From Flavobacteriales bacterium (GTDB lineage Bacteria > Bacteroidota > Bacteroidia > Flavobacteriales > Flavobacteriaceae): a stretch of DNA of 64,000 nucleotides. Location: assembly GCA_026993355.1 (NCBI GenBank), contig JALWTX010000012.1, positions 1-64,000 on the forward strand, written 5' to 3'. Below, piece by piece: positions 1 to 10,010 of the stretch. Under the pieces are notes generated by a model. The model saw nothing but the letters and a program-made list of their open reading frames with translations. It was not told the origin of the DNA and searched no databases. The first letter of the stretch is position 1; each line of letters begins with the position of its first letter. A program made the translations under genes and the position numbers.

Positions 1-18
1 ACACTTATTTTAATGATT

Positions 19-51
19 TTTGTCATTTTTCATTAGTTTTTTATAACTTTG
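19..51 (+). promoter_or_regulatory. Bacteroidota-type promoter for the Crp/Fnr gene
   Basis: TTTG at 19-22 and TAACTTTG at 44-51 are separated by 21 bases, which fits the Bacteroidota -33/-7 pattern (TTG, about 17-23 bases, TAnnTTTG). Transcription would begin near base 58, leaving a leader of about 75 bases before the start codon at 133. The leader contains a short palindrome, TGGCAGTGCCA, that could be an operator; that part is only a guess. Confidence 0.55.
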
Positions 52-132
52 CTTTTTAATATTTGTAACCGGTAATTTAGATTGGCAGTGCCATGATTTT
101 TTGCCTGTCATATTGACCTAAAAAACAAATCA

Positions 133-825
133 ATGAAAAATTGTAATCTTTGTTTAATACATCAATTAAACTCATTTAAAACACTTTCCAAAAAAGATTT
201 AGACTATATTTCAGAACACAAAAAAGTTTTGCATTTTAAAAAAGGTGATCTTATTTTAGAAGAAGGAAAACCCAGCCGGTCGGTCTATTGCCTTATGTCC
301 GGTAAAGGCAAATTGTCAAAATATAACTCATCGGGTAAGGAACAAATTATTCGTTTTGTCAAATCGGGCAATTTAATTGGCTACCGGTCGGTATTTAATG
401 GTGAAGCCATTACATTAAATTTAACCGCTATTGAAGATGTAACCGCTTGTGCCATTCCGAAGGAAGTATATGTCAAATTACTTTCCAATAAAGACTTTAC
501 ACTTGAGATGTTGCGTTTGCTCAGTAACGATTTAAAGTTGGCTAATATGGTTATTTCCCATTTGGCTCAACATTCCGTACGCGAACGTTTGGCAGAAACC
601 CTTTTACATTTAGAAGACGTCTTTGGGACAGACCGCGAAGGGAATATTAATATCTTACTGTCGCGTGAAGAATTGGCCAATATTATTGGTACTGCTTCCG
701 AATCGGTTATCCGTATTTTGTCTAGTTTTAAAAAAGAAAATATTATTCATTCCAAGGCAAAGAAAATTAAAATACTTAATAAAAACAGATTGTATAACAT
801 AGCTGAAGGCTTAGAACCCAAGTAA
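133..825 (+). CDS. Crp/Fnr family transcriptional regulator
   Basis: A cytosolic 230-residue regulator. An N-terminal cyclic-nucleotide-binding-type beta barrel spans roughly residues 20-115, a dimerisation helix roughly 120-150, and a C-terminal winged helix about 176-215 whose recognition helix lies near [14 protein letters not shown]. Cysteines sit at 4, 7, 53 and 106. The N-terminal CNLC pair recalls Fe-S FNR proteins, but the spacing does not match the classical FNR pattern, so oxygen sensing cannot be claimed. The ligand and targets are unknown. The stop codon is followed two bases later by the panB start, so the two may be cotranscribed. Family assignment is firm; the specific role is not. 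Confidence 0.9.
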   Translation: MKNCNLCLIHQLNSFKTLSKKDLDYISEHKKVLHFKKGDLILEEGKPSRSVYCLMSGKGKLSKYNSSGKEQIIRFVKSGNLIGYRSVFNGEAITLNLTAIEDVTACAIPKEVYVKLLSNKDFTLEMLRLLSNDLKLANMVISHLAQHSVRERLAETLLHLEDVFGTDREGNINILLSREELANIIGTASESVIRILSSFKKENIIHSKAKKIKILNKNRLYNIAEGLEPK

Positions 826-827
826 TT

Positions 828-1643
828 ATGAGTGTTCATAAAGAGTATAAAAAAATAACGACCAAACGCTTGTTTGACATGAAGCAAGCCGGTGAAAAAA
901 TTGCCATGCTGACGGCGTATGATTATACTATGGCAAAAATTTTAGATCAGGCCGGTATAGATATCATTCTAGTAGGCGATTCTGCCTCAAATGTCATGGC
1001 CGGACATGAAACCACTTTGCCAATCACTTTGGATCAAATGATTTACCATGCCGGATCGGTCGTCAGGGCTGTTGACCGTGCATTGGTTGTGGTAGATATG
1101 CCTTTTGGAACTTATCAAGGTAACTCAAAAAAAGCCTTGGAATCTGCCATAAAAATCATGAAAGAATCCGGCGGACATGCTGTTAAATTGGAAGGTGGCG
1201 AAGAAATAGCCGAATCAGTCAGCCGTATTTTGAGTGCCGGTATTCCGGTGATGGGACATTTGGGTTTAACCCCGCAATCTATTTACAAATTTGGCACTTA
1301 TACTGTGCGGGCAAAAGAAGAAAAGGAAGCTGAAAAACTTTTAAAAGATGCAAAACTTTTAGAAGATTTAGGCGTTTTTGCTTTGGTTTTAGAAAAAATT
1401 CCGGCAGCGTTGGCCAAAAAAGTTGCCGAAAGTGTCCATATTCCCGTCATCGGTATTGGTGCAGGTTCGGGCGTAGATGGGCAGGTTTTGGTGATGCATG
1501 ATATGTTAGGAATGACCAAAGATTTCAGTCCGCGTTTTTTAAGACGTTATGCCGATTTGCACAGCATCATGTCTCAAGCTTTTCAACAATATATTGCAGA
1601 TGTCAAGTCTTTGGATTTTCCCAATGAAAAGGAACAATATTAG
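828..1643 (+). CDS. panB: 3-methyl-2-oxobutanoate hydroxymethyltransferase (PanB)
   Basis: PanB transfers a hydroxymethyl group from 5,10-methylenetetrahydrofolate to 2-oxoisovalerate to make ketopantoate, the first committed step of pantothenate and CoA synthesis, in the cytosol. At 271 residues it is full length. The metal and substrate signature residues are visible: D51 in [17 protein letters not shown]90 in VVVDMPFG, the KLEGG block around E122, and the likely catalytic E189 in ALVLEKIP. It starts two bases after the upstream regulator stop and is followed 30 bases later by an RluA-type gene. Confidence 0.96.
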   Translation: MSVHKEYKKITTKRLFDMKQAGEKIAMLTAYDYTMAKILDQAGIDIILVGDSASNVMAGHETTLPITLDQMIYHAGSVVRAVDRALVVVDMPFGTYQGNSKKALESAIKIMKESGGHAVKLEGGEEIAESVSRILSAGIPVMGHLGLTPQSIYKFGTYTVRAKEEKEAEKLLKDAKLLEDLGVFALVLEKIPAALAKKVAESVHIPVIGIGAGSGVDGQVLVMHDMLGMTKDFSPRFLRRYADLHSIMSQAFQQYIADVKSLDFPNEKEQY

Positions 1644-1673
1644 CCCCGCGACTGCTATTCTTTTAAGCGATTT

Positions 1674-2366
1674 ATGAAAACCAATCCGGATAACTTACAA
1701 GTACTTTTTGAAGATAACCATATCCTGATGGTCAACAAGCGGGCCGGTGATATTGTGCAAGGCGATAAAACAGGTGATATGCCCTTATCGGATATAGCCA
1801 AAATTTACCTGAAAAATAAATACAACAAACCCGGCAATGTCTTTTTAGGTGTGGTACACCGGATTGACCGTCCAACCAGCGGCTTGGTTATGTTTGCCAA
1901 AACTTCAAAAGCTTTGACACGCTTAAACGAGATGCTCAAACAAAAAAAAATTGATAAAACCTATTGGGCCATTGTTAAAAACAAACCCGAAAAGCCTGCC
2001 GGCACTTTGATACATTATTTAAAAAAAAATCCGCGAAATAACAAAACCACTGTTTACGACCACCCCCAATCCGGTGCCAAAAAAGCCGTATTACATTATA
2101 AGCATATAGCATCTTCAGATAATTATCATCTTCTCGAAATAAATTTAGAAACGGGGCGTCCCCATCAAATCCGTGCCCAATTGGCCAAAATAGGGAGTCC
2201 TATCAAAGGAGATTTGAAATATGGTTTTCCACGAAGCAATCCGGATGGTGGTATTTCGTTACATGCCCGCCGCATAAAATTCAGGCACCCGGTTAAAAAA
2301 GAGCTTATTGAGATCGAAGCAGCTTTGCCTGAAACTGATATCTGGCAAGTTTTTGACCATTCGTAA
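1674..2366 (+). CDS. RluA family RNA pseudouridine synthase
   Basis: A 230-residue pseudouridine synthase that isomerises uridine in rRNA or tRNA. The family signature HRIDRPTSG occupies residues 63-71 with the catalytic Asp at 66. ETGRPHQIRAQLA near the middle is the second conserved block, and the terminal LHARRIKFRHPV segment is also typical. No N-terminal S4 domain is present, so it is a short single-domain form. The target nucleotide cannot be read from sequence. It is the third gene of the plus-strand run that begins with the Crp/Fnr gene and probably shares its transcript. Confidence 0.93.
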   Translation: MKTNPDNLQVLFEDNHILMVNKRAGDIVQGDKTGDMPLSDIAKIYLKNKYNKPGNVFLGVVHRIDRPTSGLVMFAKTSKALTRLNEMLKQKKIDKTYWAIVKNKPEKPAGTLIHYLKKNPRNNKTTVYDHPQSGAKKAVLHYKHIASSDNYHLLEINLETGRPHQIRAQLAKIGSPIKGDLKYGFPRSNPDGGISLHARRIKFRHPVKKELIEIEAALPETDIWQVFDHS

Positions 2367-2422
2367 CTTTTATAGCGCTGATTAATGACCTTTGAAACGT
2401 TTTTTTATTCCCCTTAAAATTG

Positions 2423-2430
2423 TATTTTTG
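2423..2430 (+). promoter_or_regulatory. -7 promoter element TATTTTTG
   Basis: A perfect TAnnTTTG element lies 22 bases before the ATG at 2453. The TTTG at 2391-2394 is 28 bases upstream, too far for a standard -33 element, so only the -7 part is supported. Its position argues against the earlier in-frame TTG at 2420 being used for translation. Confidence 0.45.
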
Positions 2431-2452
2431 TTTCCACCAAAATAACTTTGAC

Positions 2453-3292
2453 ATGATATTAATAGCAGATGCCGGTTCTACCAAAACCTCATGGGTATTG
2501 GTCAATAATGAACGTATGATTATTGGAAAATTTGAATCCGGTGGATTAAATCCGACTGTTTTTGACGAAGAAACATTGAGTAAAAACATTGCCCGCCATA
2601 ATGAAATGTTTAGCCATGCTGCTTACATCCGCGAAATCTATTTGTATGGTTCGGGTGTTGATGATCAAGCAGCATATGATAAATTAAAAAAGGTATTGCA
2701 AAGCTTGTTTGATCAAGCCGAAATTCACATATATTCGGATATGCTGGCTGCTGCCCGTGCTACGGCCGGAACTGAACCGGGAATAGTTTCTATTATGGGA
2801 ACCGGTTCGAATTCTGCCTTTTATGACGGCAAAAATATTGTCAATAGTATAGGTTATATGGGCTATCTCTTGATGGACGATGCCTCCGGAAACTGGTTTG
2901 GAAAACAACTCTTACGGGATTATTTTTTTAAAAAAATGCCCAAACAACTCCATCAGCAGTTTAAATCGGAATATAAAATCAATCCTAAAACTGTTATGAA
3001 AGAGTTATACCAAAAACCCCAACCTAATACTTATTTAGCATCATTTGCGCCTTTTATGAAAAAGCACTACAAAAGTAAATACATTAAGGATTTGCTCATA
3101 CGCGGATTTGACAAGTTTATTACGCAACAACTCAGTGCCTACGAGCAATATAAAGAATTACCTTTACATTTTAACGGCTCCATTGCCTACATTTTTAAAA
3201 AAGAACTTTTAGAAGTGATTGACAAGCATGGGCTGATTCCCGGAAAGATTATTAAAAATCCGGTTGAAGAATTGATTGATTTTCATGTATAA
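2453..3292 (+). CDS. BadF/BadG/BcrA/BcrD ATPase family (N-acetylglucosamine kinase-like)
   Basis: A 279-residue protein of the ASKHA fold. It opens directly with the phosphate-1 loop ILIADAGSTKTSW, and has the second phosphate/adenosine motifs SIMGTGSNSAFYDG and MDDASGNWFGKQLL, typical of the BadF-type family that includes N-acetylglucosamine kinases. It likely phosphorylates an amino sugar or related sugar during cell-wall recycling, but the substrate is inferred. The start was placed at the ATG at 2453 because the fold begins immediately there and because a -7 promoter element overlaps the earlier in-frame TTG at 2420. Confidence 0.85.
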   Translation: MILIADAGSTKTSWVLVNNERMIIGKFESGGLNPTVFDEETLSKNIARHNEMFSHAAYIREIYLYGSGVDDQAAYDKLKKVLQSLFDQAEIHIYSDMLAAARATAGTEPGIVSIMGTGSNSAFYDGKNIVNSIGYMGYLLMDDASGNWFGKQLLRDYFFKKMPKQLHQQFKSEYKINPKTVMKELYQKPQPNTYLASFAPFMKKHYKSKYIKDLLIRGFDKFITQQLSAYEQYKELPLHFNGSIAYIFKKELLEVIDKHGLIPGKIIKNPVEELIDFHV

Positions 3293-3308
3293 ATCAATTT
3301 AGTTTTAT

Positions 3309-3316
3309 TAGTTTTG
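3309..3316 (+). promoter_or_regulatory. -7 promoter element TAGTTTTG
   Basis: A TAnnTTTG match 19 bases before the aminotransferase start codon. No TTG element is found at the usual distance upstream, so only the -7 part is supported. Confidence 0.35.
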
Positions 3317-3335
3317 TTTTCTTAATATACAGCTT

Positions 3336-4526
3336 ATGGAACCCCAATTATCTTCGCGTATAAAAACACTTTCCACCTCGCAAACCATTGCTATGGCCGA
3401 GCGTGCTGCCGAATTGAAAGCTAATGGTTTAGATGTAATCAGTTTAAGTTTGGGTGAACCCGATTTTGATACGCCGCCCTATATTGTGGAAGCAGCCAAG
3501 AAGGCGATGGATCAAAAATTTTTTAAATATCCGCCTATTGTCGGTTTTAAAGATACCCGTGAAGCCATAGTCAGAAAATTAAAAAGAGATAATAATCTGG
3601 ATTATGATATCGATCAAATTGTGGTATCAAACGGGTCTAAACAATCTATTTTTAATGCAGCTATGGCATTGGTTAGTCCGGGTGATGAGGTCTTATTACC
3701 TTCACCTTACTGGGTGAGTTATTACGAAATAACTAAATTGGTCGGTGGCATTCCGGTCCCGCTTAAAACAGGCATTGAAAACGATTTTAAACTGACACCA
3801 GAGCAATTGGCAGCGGCTATTACACCTAAGACCAAGCTCATGATTTTTAATACCCCGAGTAATCCCAGTGGCTCGGTTTATACCAAAGCTGAATTGTCAG
3901 CGCTGGGGGAAGTCTTAAAACAACATCCACAGGTTTATATTATATCAGACGAAATTTATGAATATATAAATTTTAGCGGCACATTTGCCAGTTTTGCCGA
4001 AATAGATGCTATCAAAGACCGTGTGGTAACCATAAACGGTGTGTCTAAGGCCTTTGCGATGACCGGTTGGCGGGTAGGCTATATGGCGGCACATCCGACT
4101 ATTGCCAAAGCCTGTGCCAAAATACAAAGTCAGGTGACCTCGGGCGCTAATTCTATTGCCCAAAAAGCCATTATAGCGGCACTTGACGGTGGAAAAGAAA
4201 AAATACAATATATGATTGATGCCTTTGACGAACGGCGTCATTTGGTTTATCAATTATTAAAAGATATCCCCGGTTTTAAAGTTAATATGCCAACCGGAGC
4301 TTTTTATTTTTTTCCGGATGTATCCAGTTTTTTTGGCAAAACCTTAAACGGGACTAAAATAAACAATGCTACCGACTTGTCTTTATATCTTTTGGAGGAA
4401 GCCCGTGTGGCAACCGTTACCGGTGAAGCTTTTGGCAATCCGGAATGCTTGCGTTTTTCTTATGCCACAGGAAAAGAAGAATTAACCGAGGCTTTTAAAC
4501 GAATTAAAACAGCCTTAAAATTTTAA
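3336..4526 (+). CDS. pyridoxal phosphate-dependent aminotransferase, class I (aspartate aminotransferase type)
   Basis: A 396-residue fold-type I aminotransferase that probably interconverts aspartate and 2-oxoglutarate with oxaloacetate and glutamate. Visible landmarks are FNTPSNPSG (about 171-179), the cofactor-binding D205 in ISDEIYEY, the Schiff-base lysine K238 in [16 protein letters not shown], and the C-terminal substrate-binding Arg in LRFSYATG. The subfamily resembles the AspC-like enzymes of thermophiles and Bacteroidota, some of which also accept prephenate. The menG gene follows six bases after the stop codon. Confidence 0.93.
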   Translation: MEPQLSSRIKTLSTSQTIAMAERAAELKANGLDVISLSLGEPDFDTPPYIVEAAKKAMDQKFFKYPPIVGFKDTREAIVRKLKRDNNLDYDIDQIVVSNGSKQSIFNAAMALVSPGDEVLLPSPYWVSYYEITKLVGGIPVPLKTGIENDFKLTPEQLAAAITPKTKLMIFNTPSNPSGSVYTKAELSALGEVLKQHPQVYIISDEIYEYINFSGTFASFAEIDAIKDRVVTINGVSKAFAMTGWRVGYMAAHPTIAKACAKIQSQVTSGANSIAQKAIIAALDGGKEKIQYMIDAFDERRHLVYQLLKDIPGFKVNMPTGAFYFFPDVSSFFGKTLNGTKINNATDLSLYLLEEARVATVTGEAFGNPECLRFSYATGKEELTEAFKRIKTALKF

Positions 4527-4531
4527 AAAAT

Positions 4532-5269
4532 ATGGGAATAGATGTAAAACCCTATAAAGATCAATCAGGCAGCCGGAAATCGCAGGTGACCCAAATGTTT
4601 AATAACATTTCGGATAATTATGATTTCATGAACCGCATCATGACCTTTGGGATTGATGTTAAATGGCGCAAAAAGGTGGTTAAAATGGTGTCTGCGGTAA
4701 AACCCGAAAATATTTTGGATATTGCAACCGGCACCGGTGATTTTGCGATTATGTTAGCTGAAATTAAGCCTAAAAAAATTGTCGGATTGGATATATCCGA
4801 AGGGATGTTAACAGTCGGTAAGCAGAAAGTTAAAGAAAAAAAATTGGATAACCTGATCGAAATGGTTTTGGGTGATTCGGAAAATTTACCTTTTGAAGAC
4901 AATAGCTTTGATGCGGTGACCGTTGGTTTTGGGGTTCGCAATTTTGAAAATTTGGATAAAGGTTTATCAGAAATATACCGTGTGTTACGCCCCGGCGGAA
5001 TTTTTGTGGTATTAGAAACCTCTCAACCAGAAAAATTTCCTTTCAAACAGGTTTATAAATTTCATTCGAAATATATAATTCCCTTACTGGGTAAGTTATT
5101 TTCTAAAGACCAAAAGGCTTATGAATATTTGCCCGAATCGGCAGAATCTTTTCCTTATGGTGAAGCCTTCAACAATATTTTGAAAAAAAATAAGTTTACA
5201 TCGGTACAAAATTACCCCTTAATGTTTGGGGCAGCCAGTATTTATAAGGCTTATAAACCGGCAAATTAA
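4532..5269 (+). CDS. ubiE: demethylmenaquinone methyltransferase (MenG/UbiE)
   Basis: A 245-residue SAM-dependent C-methyltransferase that performs the last step of menaquinone synthesis. The family signature [20 protein letters not shown] occupies about residues 21-40, the SAM-binding motif [10 protein letters not shown] is at 63-72, and YRVLRPGG is present. The organism therefore probably respires with menaquinone. It precedes porT by 18 bases, a gene order I associate with Flavobacteriia, and likely lies in one operon with the upstream aminotransferase. Confidence 0.95.
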   Translation: MGIDVKPYKDQSGSRKSQVTQMFNNISDNYDFMNRIMTFGIDVKWRKKVVKMVSAVKPENILDIATGTGDFAIMLAEIKPKKIVGLDISEGMLTVGKQKVKEKKLDNLIEMVLGDSENLPFEDNSFDAVTVGFGVRNFENLDKGLSEIYRVLRPGGIFVVLETSQPEKFPFKQVYKFHSKYIIPLLGKLFSKDQKAYEYLPESAESFPYGEAFNNILKKNKFTSVQNYPLMFGAASIYKAYKPAN

Positions 5270-5287
5270 AAATGCGCGATAACATTT

Positions 5288-5992
5288 ATGAAAAGACATT
5301 TGGTTAAATTTTTTCTTATTGCTTTATTTGGGTTGTCACAAAGTCCACTTTTAGCCCAATATACAGATGATATTCCTAAAAACAGGCCTTTTTTTGATTT
5401 GAAAAATGTGTCATGGGGTTACTATTTCGGGATGAATTTTTATGATTTTAAAATAAATTATGATCAAGTTTATGAACATATTATTCAAGAGAGTCATCCC
5501 GGTTTTCAAGTAGGTTTGGTTGGCAATTTGAATATTATCCCAAATTTGAGTTTGCGTACCGAACCCGGCGTGTTTTTTACCAACCGGAAGCTTATTTTTA
5601 GAAATTTAACTACGGCAAGTGACAGCATCCGGGAGGTAACTGCCAATTATGTGCAATTGCCGATTTCTATCAAATTCAATTCAATTAGGTATGGTAATAT
5701 TCGCCCGTACATTACCGGCGGTATAATTTATGCGCATAATTTAAATTCTTGGGAAGATTCGGCTAATGATAATTCAGGTGGCCGTTTTAGAATGAAATCA
5801 GATGTTTGGATGTACGAAGTCGGGATCGGTTTAGAAATGTATTTATTTTATTTTAAATTTACCCCGAGTGTTCGCGGTATTTTTTCATTGCAAGACGAAT
5901 TGGTCAGAGATAAAGATCCCAATAGCCCGTGGACTGCACATATTACCAGCATGAAAACACGCGGCTTGTATATTAATCTTACTTTTGAATAA
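5288..5992 (+). CDS. porT: PorT family type IX secretion / gliding protein
   Basis: A 234-residue secreted outer-membrane beta-barrel protein with an N-terminal signal peptide (hydrophobic residues 6-22, cleavage after LLAQ). The WGYYFGMNFYDFKI start of the mature chain and strand-rich segments such as YVQLPISIKFNS and RPYITGGIIYAHN fit the PorT/SprT family, which is required for T9SS secretion in Porphyromonas and for gliding in Flavobacterium. Adjacency to menG supports the call. The window carries no other recognisable T9SS core gene. Confidence 0.85.
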   Translation: MKRHLVKFFLIALFGLSQSPLLAQYTDDIPKNRPFFDLKNVSWGYYFGMNFYDFKINYDQVYEHIIQESHPGFQVGLVGNLNIIPNLSLRTEPGVFFTNRKLIFRNLTTASDSIREVTANYVQLPISIKFNSIRYGNIRPYITGGIIYAHNLNSWEDSANDNSGGRFRMKSDVWMYEVGIGLEMYLFYFKFTPSVRGIFSLQDELVRDKDPNSPWTAHITSMKTRGLYINLTFE

Positions 5993-5998
5993 TCTGTT

Positions 5999-6508
5999 AT
6001 GCAACCTATCAAAGTAAAAGAAAAGCTCGATTATCATGATTTTTTGGCAGCCGGCTTTCCGGAAGTAGTCAAGCCGCTGTATAAAAAACGGCTATTTATT
6101 ATTAACATGGCTTTTGGTATCCTTTTTATTTTGGCCTCCATTTATCTGTTTTTCGAAACTTACAAAAACGGCGTGAAGTTAGGTAGTATGCATTTTTTTT
6201 ACTTGTTTTTTGCTTTTTTATTTCCTTTTTTGGCGGTTTATTTAGTGCGAAAAGAAAAGAAATTTTACACCAATTTAGTCGATCAAATCAATCAATTACA
6301 AACGGTTTATACATTTACTGACGATACTATTTCGGTGGTTAACAACGAGCAAAATTTTTCTTATCCGGTTAGTGCCATCAAGCAAGTTATTGATATGCCG
6401 AAGTGGTTGATTTTCGAATTTAATGACGATACACGCCTGGCCATTTACAAACCAAATATTGCTGCTGATGATTTGGCGGTTTTGAAAGAAAAATTTTCAT
6501 TAAAATAA
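5999..6508 (+). CDS. two-transmembrane protein with YcxB-like C-terminal domain
   Basis: A 169-residue inner-membrane protein of unknown function. Two adjacent hydrophobic helices lie at about residues 34-53 and 64-82. The soluble C-terminal half is a small beta-rich domain (VYTFTDDTISVVNN, LIFEFNDDTRLAIYKP) resembling YcxB-like or PH-like domains. It starts six bases after porT, so it is probably cotranscribed. It is the last gene before a sharp drop in GC content where the helicase island begins. Confidence 0.7.
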   Translation: MQPIKVKEKLDYHDFLAAGFPEVVKPLYKKRLFIINMAFGILFILASIYLFFETYKNGVKLGSMHFFYLFFAFLFPFLAVYLVRKEKKFYTNLVDQINQLQTVYTFTDDTISVVNNEQNFSYPVSAIKQVIDMPKWLIFEFNDDTRLAIYKPNIAADDLAVLKEKFSLK

Positions 6509-6516
6509 ACAAACAG

Positions 6517-6551
6517 AAAGGAGAAAATGAAAGTATATATATCATAAAATG
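6517..6551 (+). promoter_or_regulatory. Shine-Dalgarno sequence and six-codon ORF ahead of the helicase gene
   Basis: AAAGGAG at 6517-6523 sits four bases before an ATG at 6527, which opens a tiny reading frame (MKVYIS) that stops at 6545-6547. The helicase ATG follows one base later at 6549. The arrangement would let ribosomes terminate and restart on the helicase gene. A strong Shine-Dalgarno is unusual among the genes here. The short frame could be a leader peptide, or a decayed original N terminus that is now out of frame. Confidence 0.45.
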
Positions 6552-9500
6552 CAAAATATATTAGATAATTATTGCAGTAATGACAAAGGATTATTATTGT
6601 TCAACCCACCCACAGGAACAGGTAAAACTCATTCTGTTTTACAGTGGATATATAAAAACTATAAAGATTTTGATCGTAAGATTTTTTTTGTTACCAATTT
6701 AAAGAAAAATTTACCCTATAAAGAACTTGAAAAACTATTTGAAGCTGATAACAAACAAGAAGATTTTAAAAAAGATGTACTATTTATTAATTCAAACATT
6801 GAATTTGTTTTAGAAAATTTTTTGGATGTAGAGGATGAGATAGGCGATTACTTCAGAGATCAAAATTTTCATATTTTAAAAAAACGAATTTCTACAGTTA
6901 ATAAATTTGACAAAAATCCATATCATAAAGAAATAGTTGATGCAACAAAAGAAGAAATTCGAAAAACATTAGAACCTAAGTTTAGAGAAAAAATAACAAG
7001 GTTTTTAAAAGAAAATTTTCCTAATAAAAAAGAACGACTTTATCAAATCAAAACAAATAAAGAGTTACAATGGATTGGAAAACTTTATATTTCTGTCTTT
7101 ACATCAAAGGCTAAGATATACTTTCTAAGCATTGATAAATTTTTTTCAAAAAATTCGACATTAGTCGAACCCTCATATCATTTTATAGAAAATGATATTA
7201 CTAAAAAAGCAATTGTTTTTATAGATGAATTTGATGCAACAAAAGAAAGAATTTTATACAAAATCATCGAACAAGCTACAAACCAAAAAATTGATTACAT
7301 AGATTTATTCAATAAAATTAATTGGTCTTTAAATAATAATGAATTACCAAGTAAAATTCTCACCAATTCAAAAAAACGTCAAAAAGAAATAGATAAAGGA
7401 AATAAATATATTCAAGATATTATAGAATATGAAAATATTCTTAAAGAGAGAGCAAAAGCTATTGTAAAAGAATATAATATTCAATACAGTTTTAAAACAC
7501 AAAAAAAATTAATTAATAATAGCAGAAATTTACTATTTCAAGACTACAAATATCACTCAGTTTATAAAAATGGAAAATATATTAAACTTAGAACAGATAA
7601 AAATGATAGAGTAAACTATCTTAGTTTTGAAGAAATAAAACCTGATAAAAAGGAACTAAACATTGTAACATTATTCAATCAAATTAAAGGATTCCTTGCT
7701 ACATTTCAAAGAGTTGTAAAAGAATTAGCAAAAAATTATACTGAATTAGTTAATGAACAAAGATCTGAAAATGAAGTAGAATATACTTATGATTTAGCAT
7801 TAAGCACAATACTTGAAGAATATAGATTAGAAAATAAATATAAGAATTTTATTAACGATAGTATTTTAAGCCACAGGTCAAAAAATATAAAAGAGCAAAT
7901 TAATTATGATTTAACCGTTTATGAAAAAGGCTTCAGGTATTATGATTTTGTCGATGATGAACAACACGATACCATAACAAAAATCTTTCTTTTTAATTTT
8001 GAAAATACACCTGAAAAATTTCTTTTAAAATTAGCTGAAAAATCGTTCGTCGTTGGAATTTCAGCAACTGCAAACATAGAAACAGTAACCGGTAATTATG
8101 ATTTAGAATATATTAAAAGACAATTGGGAGATGCCTTTTTTGAATTAAGTTTCGAAGAAAAAAATAAATTGAAAAGTATCTTTGATGCAAGAAATCAGAA
8201 CTACAAAGAAATCAAAATTAATACAGAATGGGTTGGAACAAATAATATCAAAGATGATTTTGTTAAACTCTTTGAAGACAAAGAGTTAGCAACTGATTTT
8301 CTTAATAAATTACCGGACGATATTGATAAACCAATTAAAGATCAGTATAACAACATACGTATTTTTAGAATTTCAAAGGCTTTTAAAGAATTTTTAGTAC
8401 ACGAAGACATCAAAGGTTTTTTATGTTTATTGACAAAAAAACCTAAGAATAATGATCATGATTTAAGTTTAGAATTATTAAACAACATTTTCAACAGTTT
8501 AATTGAAGATGTCACAAAAACACAAGACCAATTTGAAAAAAAGGATAACAAGTATGATGCATATACAGTTGTTGACAGTCTTGAATTTGACGAAACCAAA
8601 ATGGCATTTCAAAACCAATTGGAAGACGGAAAAAAGGTTTTTGTCATATCTATGTATCAAACTTTAGGAGCGGGTCAAAATTTACAATATAAAGCACCAA
8701 ATCTCGATAAATTAATTGATGTAAGTAATGGAACAGTGAAATGGAATAAGGAAAACAAAACTGACTTCAATGCTATTTATTTAGATAAACCAACACATTT
8801 AATTCAAATTATCAATAATAAATTAAAGGAAGAAGGTTTTAATAAATATATGTTCCAACTGGAATTTCTACTTGAAGCCGGTTATATTTCATCAAAAGAA
8901 TTTTACAAAGAGTTAAAAAATTCTTTCGAATACCTTTTATCAAATAAGAAAAAAGGAAATTTTGTGAACAGAGATTTTATATTCAATAATAAAAATTATA
9001 AACTACATATATCTAAATTCATTATCCAAGCAATAGGCCGTATATGCAGAACCAATCTAAAAGCTCCAAACATATATATTTATGCTGATGATAGAATTGA
9101 AGAATATATTTCAGATTTTGATATTGAGGATAACTTAGTTTTGAATGAATTTGCTAAACTCGTAAAACATGCTAATAGTAACAAAGATTTTATAGATGAC
9201 AAAACAAAATTATTGCTAAACAAAGCAATCTCAAGAAACCAAAAAGTAAATAATGAAATAAAAAAATTCGTTAAAAGAAATTTTGAATGGAAATGGACCA
9301 AAAAACAAATGAATGAATGGAAACTGTTAAGAGAACTGTGCCTAAAACATCCTGTTTTGACTGATGAAGAAGCAAAAAAATATTCAAATATTATCGATTT
9401 ATATATTGAGTTACCAAAAGAAAATAATGTCTTGTACTATAACCAAACTAATGATTATGATGAAATTGATATTAATTTTTACAAAGAATTAAAATATTCT

Positions 9501-10010
9501 GTTTCACAAGAAAGTGCCAGACTAAATGAAATTATTCATATTCCATACGTAAAGAGTTTTTTTGAAGAAAAAAATTACGCATTAGAATTTAAAAAAGGAA
9601 AATATATTATACCACCACAATTGTTTAACAATGTTTACAAAGGAGCAATAGGTGAAACTATTGGCAGGATAATTTTTGAAAAACATTTGAATATTGAATT
9701 AGAAGAAATCGAGGATGAAAATTATTTTGAATTATTTGACTATAAAGTGAAGGATAAAAATATTTTTATTGACTTTAAACATTGGAAAGAATCAACGCAA
9801 ATTGAAGAAAATAAAGAAGAGATTTTACAAAAATTGGAAAGAGTTAATGGTTCCAAAGTTTTAATAATTAATATCCTTTCAAAAGGACAGTATAAAGCTT
9901 TCAATACAATTGATAAAAAAATCATTCAAATCCCAGGTTTATGGGATATAGAAAATAAAAAATTTATAGATGAAAATATTATAAAAATTATTGATGAAAT
10001 AGATGATTAG
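6549..10010 (+). CDS. SF2 helicase with C-terminal PD-(D/E)XK-like nuclease domain
   Basis: A 1153-residue predicted DNA- or RNA-dependent ATPase and nuclease. Walker A is at the extreme N terminus (PPTGTGKT, 20-27), the DEFD box at 226-229, motif III SAT at 505-507, a motif V-like block YQTLGAGQNLQ near 703-713, and motif VI QAIGRICRT at 827-835, which resembles DinG/XPD-type enzymes. Between Walker A and DEFD, and again before SAT, are long charged helical insertions. The C terminus carries KGAIGE (E1036), FD (D1064) and FIDFKHWK (D1075, K1077), matching the PD-(D/E)XK nuclease pattern. It overlaps the next gene by 8 bases, so the two form an operon. The gene is far more AT-rich than its neighbours, which suggests acquisition. 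A defence role is inferred, not shown. Confidence 0.75.
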   Translation: MQNILDNYCSNDKGLLLFNPPTGTGKTHSVLQWIYKNYKDFDRKIFFVTNLKKNLPYKELEKLFEADNKQEDFKKDVLFINSNIEFVLENFLDVEDEIGDYFRDQNFHILKKRISTVNKFDKNPYHKEIVDATKEEIRKTLEPKFREKITRFLKENFPNKKERLYQIKTNKELQWIGKLYISVFTSKAKIYFLSIDKFFSKNSTLVEPSYHFIENDITKKAIVFIDEFDATKERILYKIIEQATNQKIDYIDLFNKINWSLNNNELPSKILTNSKKRQKEIDKGNKYIQDIIEYENILKERAKAIVKEYNIQYSFKTQKKLINNSRNLLFQDYKYHSVYKNGKYIKLRTDKNDRVNYLSFEEIKPDKKELNIVTLFNQIKGFLATFQRVVKELAKNYTELVNEQRSENEVEYTYDLALSTILEEYRLENKYKNFINDSILSHRSKNIKEQINYDLTVYEKGFRYYDFVDDEQHDTITKIFLFNFENTPEKFLLKLAEKSFVVGISATANIETVTGNYDLEYIKRQLGDAFFELSFEEKNKLKSIFDARNQNYKEIKINTEWVGTNNIKDDFVKLFEDKELATDFLNKLPDDIDKPIKDQYNNIRIFRISKAFKEFLVHEDIKGFLCLLTKKPKNNDHDLSLELLNNIFNSLIEDVTKTQDQFEKKDNKYDAYTVVDSLEFDETKMAFQNQLEDGKKVFVISMYQTLGAGQNLQYKAPNLDKLIDVSNGTVKWNKENKTDFNAIYLDKPTHLIQIINNKLKEEGFNKYMFQLEFLLEAGYISSKEFYKELKNSFEYLLSNKKKGNFVNRDFIFNNKNYKLHISKFIIQAIGRICRTNLKAPNIYIYADDRIEEYISDFDIEDNLVLNEFAKLVKHANSNKDFIDDKTKLLLNKAISRNQKVNNEIKKFVKRNFEWKWTKKQMNEWKLLRELCLKHPVLTDEEAKKYSNIIDLYIELPKENNVLYYNQTNDYDEIDINFYKELKYSVSQESARLNEIIHIPYVKSFFEEKNYALEFKKGKYIIPPQLFNNVYKGAIGETIGRIIFEKHLNIELEEIEDENYFELFDYKVKDKNIFIDFKHWKESTQIEENKEEILQKLERVNGSKVLIINILSKGQYKAFNTIDKKIIQIPGLWDIENKKFIDENIIKIIDEIDD

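Noticed and set aside
133-825. FNR-type oxygen sensor
   Set aside because: Two N-terminal cysteines are present but the four-cysteine spacing of FNR is not, so only the Crp/Fnr family is claimed.
2305-2589. Minus-strand 94-codon frame between the RluA-type and BadF-type genes
   Set aside because: It is antisense to both genes and covers the promoter of the second; no motif or start signal supports it.
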